A stretch of 35,646 bases of DNA from a virus: IMG/VR virus record IMGVR_UViG_3300030382_001019, positions 1 to 35,646 of that record; one strand, written 5' to 3'. A program made the translations under genes and the position numbers. Positions 21,253 to 29,673 of the stretch are shown piece by piece (the first letter of the stretch is position 1; each line of letters opens with the position of its first letter). Under the pieces are notes generated by a model. The model had not been told where the DNA came from. It saw nothing but the letters and a program-made list of their open reading frames with translations, and searched no databases.

Positions 21253-21356
21253 AAGACATAGTTGACCAAGTGTTGAAAAATAAATCACTTACTGTGTTCC
21301 TTGCAGTTTGTGTCGTAGCCTTATTCTTTGGGTGGATAGGTGGTGGTGAAGTCTAG
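21249..21356 (+). CDS. Very small single-span membrane protein (35 aa)
   Basis: The product is 35 aa: a charged N-terminus (MKDIVDQVLKNKS), one span (residues about 14-33, LTVFLAVCVVALFFGWIGGG), and a short end. The ATG overlaps the previous stop (ATGA). The next gene starts inside it, so translation is coupled. Probably a partner of the 80-aa membrane protein. Confidence 0.6.
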   Translation: MKDIVDQVLKNKSLTVFLAVCVVALFFGWIGGGEV

Positions 21357-21585
21357 TAAGATTCACAACACCATAACGAATCCCTCGCATTATACTAAGG
21401 GTGAGATAGAGCCTATTGACTTTATCATTTCTCAAGATATGAACTTCTGTATCGGGAACGCCATTAAATATCTTGCGAGGTTTCGTTTTAAACATGAAGG
21501 TGAAGGACAGGTACAAGATTTAAGAAAGGCAATACAGTACATACAATTACAAATTGATAGTATGATTGATAAAGATATTAAATGA
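21340..21585 (+). CDS. DUF3310 family protein
   Basis: The product is 81 aa from a GTG start (21340 or 21343; AGGTG stretch). Its core ITNPSHYTKGEIEPIDFIIS, followed by CIGNAIKYLARFRFKHEGEG, then LRKAIQYIQLQID, is the DUF3310 signature, also found at the C-terminus of T7 gp1.7 nucleotide kinase. It is probably involved in nucleotide metabolism or regulation. It has the full domain and nothing else. It overlaps the membrane gene and the basic 42-aa gene. Confidence 0.88.
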   Translation: MVVKSSKIHNTITNPSHYTKGEIEPIDFIISQDMNFCIGNAIKYLARFRFKHEGEGQVQDLRKAIQYIQLQIDSMIDKDIK

Positions 21586-21710
21586 GCAATAAAAAACCAC
21601 ATCCTATAAAAAATAAACTGTTACATTCTGTTAGAAATGATAGAATATGGATGCCAAAAAAAGTTTTAAATAAAAAGAAACAACAAAAGAAAATAGGGTA
21701 CAATGATTAG
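21582..21710 (+). CDS. Very basic micro-protein (42 aa)
   Basis: The product is 42 aa, Lys/Arg-rich throughout (MSNKKPHPIKNKLL start; basic end NKKKQQKKIGYND). It overlaps DUF3310 by 4 bp and NinB by 8 bp. Likely a DNA- or RNA-binding or host-interaction peptide; no family. Confidence 0.5.
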   Translation: MSNKKPHPIKNKLLHSVRNDRIWMPKKVLNKKKQQKKIGYND

Positions 21711-22119
21711 TAGAGTTATTCAAAAACATAAACCCAAAGAAGCAATATTTAAAAGTTTAGTACAGGATTATTTCAAAGAGAATCCCCTAACAGAAGAAGC
21801 AGTAGTAACTATCAAGAAGTCTACTCGCTCAGATGCCCAAAACAGACTTTACTTTCATTGGGTTAGCATATTAGCAAAGGAAATAGGTTACTCTAAAGAG
21901 GAGATGCACCTTATTCTAGCTGATAAATTCCTTCCTAAGATTGAATTCACTACTAAGAAGGGGAAACAAATTTCTCAAATACCCTCAACTACAGGGCTAG
22001 ACATTGAGGAATTCATAGATTACATTTGCGAGATTGAAATGTTTTCGGGTGAGTGGGGCATCAAGCTACCACATAACCAAGACTATAAGATAGCAGTTTA
22101 CAATGAGTATACAACATGA
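21703..22119 (+). CDS. ninB: NinB-like recombination protein
   Basis: The product is 138 aa. The run RSDAQNRLYFHWVSILAKEI, then GYSKEEMHLILADKFLP, and the C-terminal FSGEWGIKLP are the pattern of NinB (lambda Orf), a mediator that helps load annealing proteins onto SSB-coated single strands. It fits between the ERF protein and the RusA-like resolvase. The ATG lies in the last codons of the 42-aa gene. The length is close to lambda Orf. Confidence 0.8.
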   Translation: MISRVIQKHKPKEAIFKSLVQDYFKENPLTEEAVVTIKKSTRSDAQNRLYFHWVSILAKEIGYSKEEMHLILADKFLPKIEFTTKKGKQISQIPSTTGLDIEEFIDYICEIEMFSGEWGIKLPHNQDYKIAVYNEYTT

Positions 22120-22273
22120 ACAGGCACTAGATGAAATAAGAACAAACATCCAAGATGCCTTAGAATTGGCACGAGAACAAGACGAACCAAGAGATATGGA
22201 GATGAGATTTATACTCTCTTTATTAATAGAAAAGGTAGAGTCTTTAAGATATGAAATATTCTCAGAGATTTAA
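22103..22273 (+). CDS. Small acidic helical protein (56 aa)
   Basis: The product is 56 aa (MSIQHEQALDEIRTNIQDAL start; ILSLLIEKVESLRYEI near the end), a fully helical, acidic protein. It overlaps NinB by 17 bp and RusA by 23 bp. No family recognised. Confidence 0.6.
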   Translation: MSIQHEQALDEIRTNIQDALELAREQDEPRDMEMRFILSLLIEKVESLRYEIFSEI

Positions 22274-22670
22274 TATAAATCCTGTACCTGCTAGTCGACC
22301 AAGAGTTTCAAGATGGTCAACTTATTATCCAAAGAAGTACACTAAGTTTAAAAAAGATATGGAAGCACTAACAAGTGAGTTGGAAACAACTCCCTCTGAA
22401 AAGCTAGTTAGTGTTGAGTTAGAGTTTAGAATTATGATGCCAAAATCATTTTCTAAAAAGAAAAGACAAGGGTTAAATAACACATACTGTAGTAACAATT
22501 CAGATATTGATAACTATATCAAAGCAATATTAGATTCTTTGAATGGTGTGTTTTATATAGATGACAAACAAGTAGTAGAAATATTTGCTAGAAAGATATA
22601 TGGTGATGAAGGCTACATACTTTACAAACAAAAGGAGATAGAAAACAATGACGAGGTTAGAACTATGTGA
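22251..22670 (+). CDS. rusA: RusA-type Holliday junction resolvase
   Basis: The product is 139 aa. The catalytic core SDIDNYIKAILDSLNGVFYI carries Asp85, Asp87, Lys91 and Asp95, and the adjacent DDKQVVEI carries Asp104/Asp105. These match the RusA catalytic acid cluster and lysine. The N-terminus PVPASRPRVS is also typical. It cuts four-way junctions, needed for packaging of recombination- or fork-derived concatemers. It overlaps the 56-aa and 84-aa genes on either side. Confidence 0.92.
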   Translation: MKYSQRFNINPVPASRPRVSRWSTYYPKKYTKFKKDMEALTSELETTPSEKLVSVELEFRIMMPKSFSKKKRQGLNNTYCSNNSDIDNYIKAILDSLNGVFYIDDKQVVEIFARKIYGDEGYILYKQKEIENNDEVRTM

Positions 22671-22902
22671 AGCGTTGGCAACAGATTATGCAAAAAGAGC
22701 ATCATCATTAAGTCTAAAATTTGAAGAGGCTTATCAGAGATACTTTAAGAGATGCGAGATACGAAGTTATGAAAATCTGTTACATCAATTTACAGTAGGT
22801 AATCTTGGTCAGAAGTTTAAAAAACAACAAAGAAGAAATGATGTGGAATATATAGAAACTAAATCAGATGATGATTGTGAAGATGGGGTGTGTAAATTAT
22901 GA
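22648..22902 (+). CDS. Small hypothetical protein (84 aa)
   Basis: The product is 84 aa (MTRLELCEALATDYAKRASS start), helical with a basic middle (VGNLGQKFKKQQRRND) and an acidic, Cys-containing end (KSDDDCEDGVCKL). It overlaps RusA by 23 bp and the lipoprotein gene by 4 bp. No family recognised. Confidence 0.6.
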   Translation: MTRLELCEALATDYAKRASSLSLKFEEAYQRYFKRCEIRSYENLLHQFTVGNLGQKFKKQQRRNDVEYIETKSDDDCEDGVCKL

Positions 22903-23021
22903 AGTTATATTATATTGGATTTTGTGTGTGGATTTTTTTAATTGTAGCTATGGCAACAGGGTGTAGTGAGTTTGAAACAAGGATGGAAATGATGAAGATA
23001 TCTCAAAATGTACACTATTAG
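22899..23021 (+). CDS. Tiny predicted lipoprotein (40 aa)
   Basis: The product is 40 aa: basic start, hydrophobic stretch (GFCVWIFLIVAMATGCSEFE), lipobox-like ATGC with Cys22 as the lipidation residue, and about 18 mature residues (SEFETRMEMMKISQNVHY). It overlaps the 84-aa gene (ATGA). Size and layout resemble outer-membrane spanins (Rz1-type), but it lies in the early operon, which argues for an early envelope role such as exclusion. Confidence 0.6.
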   Translation: MKLYYIGFCVWIFLIVAMATGCSEFETRMEMMKISQNVHY

Positions 23022-23077
23022 ATTAAATAGATTCTCTTTACTGTTGTATAATATGCTTTATTTACTTGAGAATAACA

Positions 23078-23257
23078 ATGAACGAAGCAACAGAACAGAT
23101 TAATATTAAGATTAATAAAAGAGATTTAAAATTTATTGATGCGAAAGCTGAACGATATGGAATAAGTCGTTCATCTTTGCTAAAGATATTTGCTTTAAAC
23201 GGAGAATTATCCGTAGCAAACTTGGATAGAGATAAACTTAGACTACCAGTAACATGA
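23078..23257 (+). CDS. Ribbon-helix-helix regulator candidate
   Basis: ATG 23078 gives 59 aa; a TTG four codons earlier is less likely. The pattern is a beta strand, INIKINKRDLKFIDAKAERY, then GISRSSLLKIFAL. This is the Arc/CopG ribbon-helix-helix plan with the conserved GxSRS turn. Such proteins dimerise and bind inverted repeats, so it is a plausible regulator, perhaps of the palindromes described here. It has its own -10-like TATAAT (23047-23052) and is the last gene before the terminator. Confidence 0.7.
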   Translation: MNEATEQINIKINKRDLKFIDAKAERYGISRSSLLKIFALNGELSVANLDRDKLRLPVT

Positions 23258-23445
23258 TTTCTAGGGGGTTAATCCTTCTTTGAGTACATCAAAGCTACTA
23301 TCATTCCCCCTAATTCATAAAGATGATGATAGTAGAAAGTTAATAACCATCTGTTAATATGGGTATGTACAATTAACAAAGGCGAAGGGTGAGATAACAT
23401 CCTTTTTTGGCAAGTTTACCTGTACTTGTGCCGACAAACAGGTAT
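23258..23445. other. Convergent gap between early and late operons
   Basis: No gene is seen. A perfect 10-bp inverted repeat CTACTATCAT (23295-23304)/ATGATAGTAG (23326-23335) has a 21-base loop and may serve leftward transcription. ACCTGT (23418)/ACAGGT form another weak pair. Confidence 0.6.
23385..23408 (+). terminator. Terminator of the early rightward operon
   Basis: AAGGGTG (23385-23391), loop agataa, CATCCTT (23398-23404) with one G-U pair, running into six T (23403-23408). Confidence 0.8.
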
Positions 23446-23961
23446 CTAATCGTACTTCTTAGACCTCTTATATCTCTCATTGTAAGAAGGATGTTGTCTA
23501 TCAAACTTTCCTAAGAAACTATCAAACATATTTCCTCTCATCCAGTCTGGCAACCATGTTTCATCCTCCTCTGAGCCTTCAAACCTTTCATACCATCTAC
23601 CAAAAACATCTGATTTGTCAGCAGAACTGCCATCATCAAATGCTTTCTGGATTTTCTTCTGGTTTCCTGCACCTATTTCATGAGGTGGATTTTTATCATA
23701 GATATTAGCATACACAAACTTAATCTGTGCATCAGCACTATCTTCTTGGTCAGTATCTTCTAGGTATTTTAGATAAGATGAAAGGTGTCCACCAGTAAAC
23801 TGGAATAAACCATATCCTTTCTGCTCTTTAGATGTGTTTTCTACCTGTTGATAGTCAAATGTACCACCAGTTTCTACATCTATATTACCTAGTAAGGCAG
23901 GTATTTCATCTTCCTCAAATCCTGCCCTCAGTAATGAGGCTCTAATATCCTCTATATCCAT
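23446..23961 (-). CDS. Virion-associated lysozyme (phage_lysozyme2-like)
   Basis: ATG 23961, one base after the upstream stop, gives 171 aa (MDIEDIRASLLRAGFEEDEI). The longer frame starting at 24177 lies within the previous gene and is rejected. The residue run ALLGNIDVETGGTFDYQQ places a catalytic-type Glu at position 30, followed by GYGLFQFTG near 49-57. This is the N-half of the tail-lysozyme/transglycosylase fold. It probably cuts peptidoglycan during DNA entry or release. It is the last gene of the leftward internal virion block. Confidence 0.85.
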   Translation of the reverse strand: MDIEDIRASLLRAGFEEDEIPALLGNIDVETGGTFDYQQVENTSKEQKGYGLFQFTGGHLSSYLKYLEDTDQEDSADAQIKFVYANIYDKNPPHEIGAGNQKKIQKAFDDGSSADKSDVFGRWYERFEGSEEDETWLPDWMRGNMFDSFLGKFDRQHPSYNERYKRSKKYD

Positions 23962-23962
23962 A

Positions 23963-24766
23963 CTAGCCAAAGAGTTTCTTGATATCAGCAGACATAGAAG
24001 GAGTAGACAAATCTTCAAACTCGTCTTTATCCTCATCCTTAATCTTTTCATACTTCTGCTCTTCTGGATTCCAGACCATTGTAGGTTCTTTAACCCATGA
24101 TGGCTTCTGACCATACATTTCCATAGCTTTATCATAACCCTCTTGTGTTTTCCAGAAGTCATCCTTCTCATCAACACTCATGTTACCACCATCATCAGCT
24201 TTAAAACCATTAGTTTTTTCACTAGGCTCTACATTTTCAGCGTATGCTCTACCTTCTTCTTGGTCAGCACCCATATATCTAGGTTCACCTTCAGAAGTTT
24301 CTTCAGGTGGCTTACCTTTCATAAAGTCTTTAGAGTCAACATCTTCATCAATAGCAAATATTTTCTTTTCAACTATAGGAATACCAGTTTCTTCAAAATC
24401 TTCTATTGACATTTGATTAGTAATTTCGTACTGCTCATCTGTCAATTCATTACCCTCCATAAGGGCTTTATAGATTTCTTCTTCTTCCGCAGTTCTTTTT
24501 CTTGTAGCACTAGAAACATTATCTTCACCCAAGTCTGGCTTGAGTTCCATTGCCTTACCCTTCTCTGCTATAAGGTTGCCATCAGCATCTCTATTACCAG
24601 TAAGCCCTCTACTATCAGAAGCAGCCTTTGCAAAATTCATAGCATTGCCTGTTTCTTCTTCTGCTTTTTCTACTTGGACATCAGCTTCTAGTTGTTTTAT
24701 CTCAGCTTTAGCAGATTCTATTTGAGCCTTTAACTCTGCTATTCTTACATCTCTTGGATGTGCCAT
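23963..24766 (-). CDS. Acidic, coiled-coil virion or assembly protein (267 aa)
   Basis: The product is 267 aa with an N-terminal coiled coil (RIAELKAQIESAKAEIKQLE) and then long acidic low-complexity sequence (DEDKDEFEDLSTPSMSADIK end). No membrane segment or catalytic motif. It lies between the 1228-aa internal protein and the lysozyme, both candidates for ejection. I infer a virion or internal-assembly component. Confidence 0.65.
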   Translation of the reverse strand: MAHPRDVRIAELKAQIESAKAEIKQLEADVQVEKAEEETGNAMNFAKAASDSRGLTGNRDADGNLIAEKGKAMELKPDLGEDNVSSATRKRTAEEEEIYKALMEGNELTDEQYEITNQMSIEDFEETGIPIVEKKIFAIDEDVDSKDFMKGKPPEETSEGEPRYMGADQEEGRAYAENVEPSEKTNGFKADDGGNMSVDEKDDFWKTQEGYDKAMEMYGQKPSWVKEPTMVWNPEEQKYEKIKDEDKDEFEDLSTPSMSADIKKLFG

Positions 24767-24779
24767 ATCTTTCTCCTAT

Positions 24780-27700
24780 TTAATATATTCTTAATTTTTT
24801 CTTTTCGGGTTTTCCATATTTAGGGAATCCACCGAATCCTAATACTGCCTTTTCAAACATCTTATACCCTGCTGGTATATCTTCATCTAACATTGCTTGT
24901 TTAAATGGATTGATAGAAATAGGTGTAACCTTATTTCCAACCCAACTTGCCCAATCTCTAGCACTTGTCTTATCAAATTTCGCGCCAGTTAAAGTACCAC
25001 CATGTTTGAGTGATACCCATTGTTTTCCAGTTAGCAATTCTAAAGCAGCCTTAGGTAAAGCTGCACCTTTGTTTAATCCTTCGTGCATAGGATTTGTTAG
25101 CCAATGCATTGGTTCTGCAATCTGTTTAGATACAACCATCTCTTCGCCATTTCCTAAATCAAGTCTACCTGTCATCCAAAAATCCTGTAAATCAAATTCT
25201 TTATCATCCTCTGCAAAGATTGAGTGCAAGAAATAAGCAAACATAGAGGTAGAAACACCTGCTCTAAACATATATCCCATGTACATATTCCATTCACCTG
25301 CTTCTTTTGCAGTTAATTTTCTACCTTGCATAACTTTAGTAGCAAGATTCTTGGTCATACCTGCACCTTTGAATCCAATATTAATATTAGATATAGTCCA
25401 GTCTGGCGATAATAACAACCAGTTTGTTAAACCCTTTCTGGTCGGTGTAGCTACTAATGAAGCCCATTGATAAAATACACCCTTTGGATTATTGGCATTT
25501 TCTATTGCTAACTGCTCCCATTGTAGGCTTAACCTATTAAAGTTCTGCCCACCAAAAGCATCATTTGCAAATTGAGAAGCCATTTGTGATGCCTCTGCTT
25601 CTGGTATATCCTCATGTTTTAAACCAAGTCTACCCCTATTACCAGTCATTAGTCTTTGTTTCATTGTAAGATAAGTAAACATCTTAGCATGGTCATGTAT
25701 TCCATCCCATGTAATTTTATCTATCTTATCTTGAAACTTTCCAAGTGGCTTTAATCTTGTATCTAAAAATTGTTTAACTGTTCTATAACCTGCATTGACA
25801 AGTTCATTTGTCTTTGCATTTCCAATACCCAGTCTAGCATCTACTATTTCTTTTAACAACTGTGCGTGTAGAAAATCACCTTTAAGGTCTACTAGCTTTC
25901 CATCTAAATTTCGTGCTTGAATAATATTTCCCTTGCCATCACGAACAATAGAAGTCATATCCCACTTTGCATCTAAAAATTCTTTAACTATTTTTCTTGT
26001 TTGTTTGCCCTGCTTTGTATACATATGTGTTAAACCACCTGCATAAATTCCAGACAATACTAATGCTTGTGCATGGAATAATGACATAGATAATATAACC
26101 CTTTTCATTGCATTATTTAATATAGATGCTTTATGAATCAACCCTGTGCTTCCTATATCGGGTGCATAGTAATCTTCTAATGCTCTTTTAATTAATGGAT
26201 GTAGTAATTTACCTTTAAGAGCAGGCATTTCACTTTCTTTATATCCATGTTCTTTGGCTAATTTTACCTGTGCTTTGTTTCTTATATCTACTGCAAGACC
26301 CAATGTTTTGTTTCCAAATCTCATGCCAACTGTACCCAACTCTCTGACAATATGTTTTCCTGCCATCACCTTTGATAAGGTTTGAGTATATCCTGCAAGA
26401 ATTTTAACTGGGTCAAATACAATATTCCTTCCTTCTGCAATCTCTTCAATTGTTTTAAAGATTTTTCTTTGATGTGCAAAGTTAAATTTCTTAGATTTTC
26501 CTAACTCATTAAATGCTTCATTTAATTTACCCATCTCTTTTGCAGATATTTCTTTACCAAATATATGGGTAACATAATCTCTAATGTGTGATTCATCTTT
26601 TAATACATTTAATTCATTAGCCATTTTCCAGAATTTTTCCATAGTATTATGAAAAGCCTGTACTGTTTCGTAATATCTCTCTCCATGTGTTTCGATAAAT
26701 TCTTTCTTATTAATTTTGCTAAAATTCTCTACATGGTTTAAAAATTCAAATTGCTGTTTAGGGCTTTGTACAATCTTTTGTATCATTCTACCAACCATAG
26801 TAGCTTGTCTTTCCATCCCCTCTTCAAGTAGCTTACCTGTATCAGCAATTTTATGCCCATGCTGTTTCATCTTCGCTATTTCAACATTGATACCTTTTAA
26901 CACAGTACCTCTAGCTAATCCAAATGTTAATGCACCAAGAAGTGCCATGAAACCCTTTTCATCTTCGGCAAGTAATCCACCTGCTACTGCTCCAATAGCA
27001 CCTGCTTTAGCAATCTTACCCATTGAAGGTGTCTTAGCAAGACCTTTGGTAATATCAACCTCTGGTAAAATTTTGTCATACCCTTTAATCGGAGGTTCAT
27101 AATCTGGTCGCTCTGTATTTCTTCTACCAATATCAATTTCTTCTTTCTCACCCCACTTTCTATTTTTAGAAGGATGTGTTGTGCGATTGAAATCTATCTT
27201 GCCCCATTCTTTTGCATTTTGTTTTCCAATGACAACTTCAGCATGATGACGAGCAGCCAAACCTCTTGCCTCTAACTCTGTAAATAATCTACTACCATCT
27301 GGATTTTTCTGTTTAAGCATTTTCTTAACAGTATTTGCAACTCTTGCTTCAAATCTTTCTCTTGGAACATTTGAACCCTCTCCCTTTTTAGTTCCATGTT
27401 CTAATGCTTTTAGTTTCCAAAACTCATACCTTTGTTGATGTGTTAATCCTTCTGGCAATTCAGCATCTTTTGGTACTGGTCTAAACGGACTAGGCTTTGG
27501 ATTTTTAGGAACTTTATTTGGGTCAAAAATACTTGGCTTTCTTTTTGGTGCAGGTTCATTAACATGAGTCCATCTTCTTTCTGCATTTTTAGAACCCACT
27601 CTATCAACAAACCAACTATTAGAGGTTGTTTTAGTAACAGCACCAAAAGCTGTTCCTAATAAAGTACCTAAAGCAATACCTCTTTTAAGATTATTAGGGT

Positions 27701-28466
27701 CTATTTTTCCTTTGAATGTTAAATCATGTAACGCCTCATATACTCCACCATAGACAGCACCCTCTGCACCCCTACCTGCCATAGCTACTGCTCTCTTGTT
27801 ACCTATAATGCTCTCCATTCTTTGAACATATTTAGGCTTTATTCTAGTAGCTTGTGTAATAGTTTTTCTTGCAATCTCAGAACCTCTAGCTACAACACTA
27901 GGTATTCTTAGAAAATTTATTAACAACATCTCTGGGTCTTTTACAATCATACCTGCAAAAGCACCTGCTGTAGCAGAAGGATTTTGAACCATAGCCATTA
28001 TTCCATCTATTACACCAATATCTTCTGGAGTGTAACCATATTTTTTTTGTACATCAGTAACATCACCATTTCTTTTCTCATAAACATAGTGCATATCTTC
28101 TTGAAACTCTGCCATAATTTGACGATTGCCCAGTCTATCAGCTTCCTCTGTAGATGATAATGCTCTTACATTTGCAATTTCAGAATAATATTTTTCTAAA
28201 GCTATTGAATCATAATAGCCAATATTTTGAGCCCATTCTTTTGTTTGTCCTTCAAACCATCTACCCCTTTCATTGTCTTGGTCTGTAAGTTTCTGCCACC
28301 ATCTATATATCATAGATTGTGTATCATTAAAGCCATCAGCAAATGTAGCTTTTTTATATTTAGGTGTAATAGAAAGGTGATAATCTATATTTGCCTGTAT
28401 TTCTTCCTCAGACAGACCATCATCTATGGTTAATAAACCAACACCTTCTACATATCTTTGACTCAT
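24780..28466 (-). CDS. Large internal virion/ejection protein (1228 aa)
   Basis: The product is 1228 aa, by far the largest protein. Three hydrophobic stretches stand out: about 478-515 (GAIGAVAGGLLAEDEK, GALTFGLARGTVLKG), about 780-815 (KRVILSMSLFHAQALVLSGI), and about 1055-1085 (MGYMFRAGVSTSMFAYFLHS). These suit insertion in the host membrane after ejection, as in T7 gp16-type proteins. I see no lytic transglycosylase motif in it; that function appears to be split off to the 171-aa lysozyme gene downstream. The start is directly coupled to the 397-aa gene (TAA next to ATG). Assignment is by size, position and composition. Confidence 0.75.
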   Translation of the reverse strand: MSQRYVEGVGLLTIDDGLSEEEIQANIDYHLSITPKYKKATFADGFNDTQSMIYRWWQKLTDQDNERGRWFEGQTKEWAQNIGYYDSIALEKYYSEIANVRALSSTEEADRLGNRQIMAEFQEDMHYVYEKRNGDVTDVQKKYGYTPEDIGVIDGIMAMVQNPSATAGAFAGMIVKDPEMLLINFLRIPSVVARGSEIARKTITQATRIKPKYVQRMESIIGNKRAVAMAGRGAEGAVYGGVYEALHDLTFKGKIDPNNLKRGIALGTLLGTAFGAVTKTTSNSWFVDRVGSKNAERRWTHVNEPAPKRKPSIFDPNKVPKNPKPSPFRPVPKDAELPEGLTHQQRYEFWKLKALEHGTKKGEGSNVPRERFEARVANTVKKMLKQKNPDGSRLFTELEARGLAARHHAEVVIGKQNAKEWGKIDFNRTTHPSKNRKWGEKEEIDIGRRNTERPDYEPPIKGYDKILPEVDITKGLAKTPSMGKIAKAGAIGAVAGGLLAEDEKGFMALLGALTFGLARGTVLKGINVEIAKMKQHGHKIADTGKLLEEGMERQATMVGRMIQKIVQSPKQQFEFLNHVENFSKINKKEFIETHGERYYETVQAFHNTMEKFWKMANELNVLKDESHIRDYVTHIFGKEISAKEMGKLNEAFNELGKSKKFNFAHQRKIFKTIEEIAEGRNIVFDPVKILAGYTQTLSKVMAGKHIVRELGTVGMRFGNKTLGLAVDIRNKAQVKLAKEHGYKESEMPALKGKLLHPLIKRALEDYYAPDIGSTGLIHKASILNNAMKRVILSMSLFHAQALVLSGIYAGGLTHMYTKQGKQTRKIVKEFLDAKWDMTSIVRDGKGNIIQARNLDGKLVDLKGDFLHAQLLKEIVDARLGIGNAKTNELVNAGYRTVKQFLDTRLKPLGKFQDKIDKITWDGIHDHAKMFTYLTMKQRLMTGNRGRLGLKHEDIPEAEASQMASQFANDAFGGQNFNRLSLQWEQLAIENANNPKGVFYQWASLVATPTRKGLTNWLLLSPDWTISNINIGFKGAGMTKNLATKVMQGRKLTAKEAGEWNMYMGYMFRAGVSTSMFAYFLHSIFAEDDKEFDLQDFWMTGRLDLGNGEEMVVSKQIAEPMHWLTNPMHEGLNKGAALPKAALELLTGKQWVSLKHGGTLTGAKFDKTSARDWASWVGNKVTPISINPFKQAMLDEDIPAGYKMFEKAVLGFGGFPKYGKPEKKKLRIY

Positions 28467-29660
28467 TTATAATGCCCAGAGTTTAATTACTTCATTTTCT
28501 GTATTCTCTCGAATTTTACCTTCATCTAATAGAATATATTTTCTATAATACCCATTTGGGTCTGCTTGAAAAGCCTCAAACCTTTCTTTTGGAAGTCCTT
28601 TGAAATGATTAAATGCTTCTTTTCTTATCCATGCTTGAACATCATCTTCTTTCTGCTCTTCTTTTAATTCTGTTGGACTTAGGTATCGTTCCATAATTCC
28701 TGCTCCAGAAACATTAACCATTGACCACCAGATTTTATCTAATCCATCCATTAATTCCATACTGGCTTCATTTGATGCTCTTAAATATTCATCTTGACTC
28801 ATTTCTGATGTTTGTTTCTCATTCTCCTTTATGGTTGATTCAAAGTAAACTGTGCTTTTTCCATCATCTACTTTAATAACACTACCATCACTATTCATAG
28901 AGCCATTAGTCTTAGTCTGTACACCACCACCATTAACCATTTCATTTAATATTTGTACATTTTGACTATGTAGGTGTGCTGCAAATGGATTCATATCTTT
29001 TATACCACCAAGATAATGTTTAAACATCCCTACATTTTTTTGCTGTCCTTCCGAAGTAAACAACATATCATTAACATCATCTGGCGACAAACCTTGTGTT
29101 GTTAGCCATTGTTCATAGCCTTTTATTATTTCACCAAATTTCCCTCTAATTGTTTTTCTAAAAGGTTCTTTTTCTGTGAATGTTAAATCATCCCAATCTT
29201 CATTTATTCCACCAAGATACGCATCAATCATTGGGTCGCTATTTTGACCTAATGTAAGATGACTTCCAATACTAGCAATCTGGTCTTTAGTTGCTATATT
29301 ATCTTTTAGTGCTTTATTCGTTGCCTCAATTGCAGCCTCTTTAACCTTGATAGCATATTCAGGAAAATGCTCCATTAAGTCATTTGCTAATGCGTGTAAT
29401 TCTTCTGCTGTATCTGGATTAGGATGCTTTCTTCTTATCTCGTCAAGCATATTTTGTTTCTGCATTAATGGATGTTGTTTCTGCATCATTGCTGCTGCAA
29501 ATGGACTACCCATAGCAGCTTGATAGAATGTACTTGCTTGACCCATACCATAACTTGAAAGCTGACCCATGCTATGTGCTTCTGAAACACGACTATCATC
29601 TAGCATTGCTGCTGTAGTATACTTATCTCCAAACATTCCTGTGTAATCTTCATATGCCAT
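28467..29660 (-). CDS. Internal virion protein (397 aa)
   Basis: The product is 397 aa (MAYEDYTGMFGDKYTTAAML start), helical and rich in Met, Gln and Ala in the N-third (MGQASTFYQAAMGSPFAAAM), with no membrane span. It lies between two other probable internal virion proteins and ends where the 1228-aa gene begins. Similar order is seen for the ejection proteins of podoviruses, so I infer the same here. Confidence 0.65.
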   Translation of the reverse strand: MAYEDYTGMFGDKYTTAAMLDDSRVSEAHSMGQLSSYGMGQASTFYQAAMGSPFAAAMMQKQHPLMQKQNMLDEIRRKHPNPDTAEELHALANDLMEHFPEYAIKVKEAAIEATNKALKDNIATKDQIASIGSHLTLGQNSDPMIDAYLGGINEDWDDLTFTEKEPFRKTIRGKFGEIIKGYEQWLTTQGLSPDDVNDMLFTSEGQQKNVGMFKHYLGGIKDMNPFAAHLHSQNVQILNEMVNGGGVQTKTNGSMNSDGSVIKVDDGKSTVYFESTIKENEKQTSEMSQDEYLRASNEASMELMDGLDKIWWSMVNVSGAGIMERYLSPTELKEEQKEDDVQAWIRKEAFNHFKGLPKERFEAFQADPNGYYRKYILLDEGKIRENTENEVIKLWAL

Positions 29661-29673
29661 TAATTATCTCCTA

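Noticed and set aside
15812-23257. DNA polymerase, RNA polymerase or primase
   Set aside because: No frame in the early region is long enough or carries polymerase motifs, so replication probably relies on host enzymes.
23962-24177. Long N-terminal extension of the lysozyme frame
   Set aside because: It lies completely within the preceding gene in another frame, is Lys/Arg/Met-rich and not lysozyme-like. ATG 23961 is directly coupled to the upstream stop.
24780-28466. Lytic transglycosylase domain in the 1228-aa protein
   Set aside because: No SLT-type E-S motif with the following GLMQ-like run was seen. The lysozyme function is in the separate 171-aa gene.
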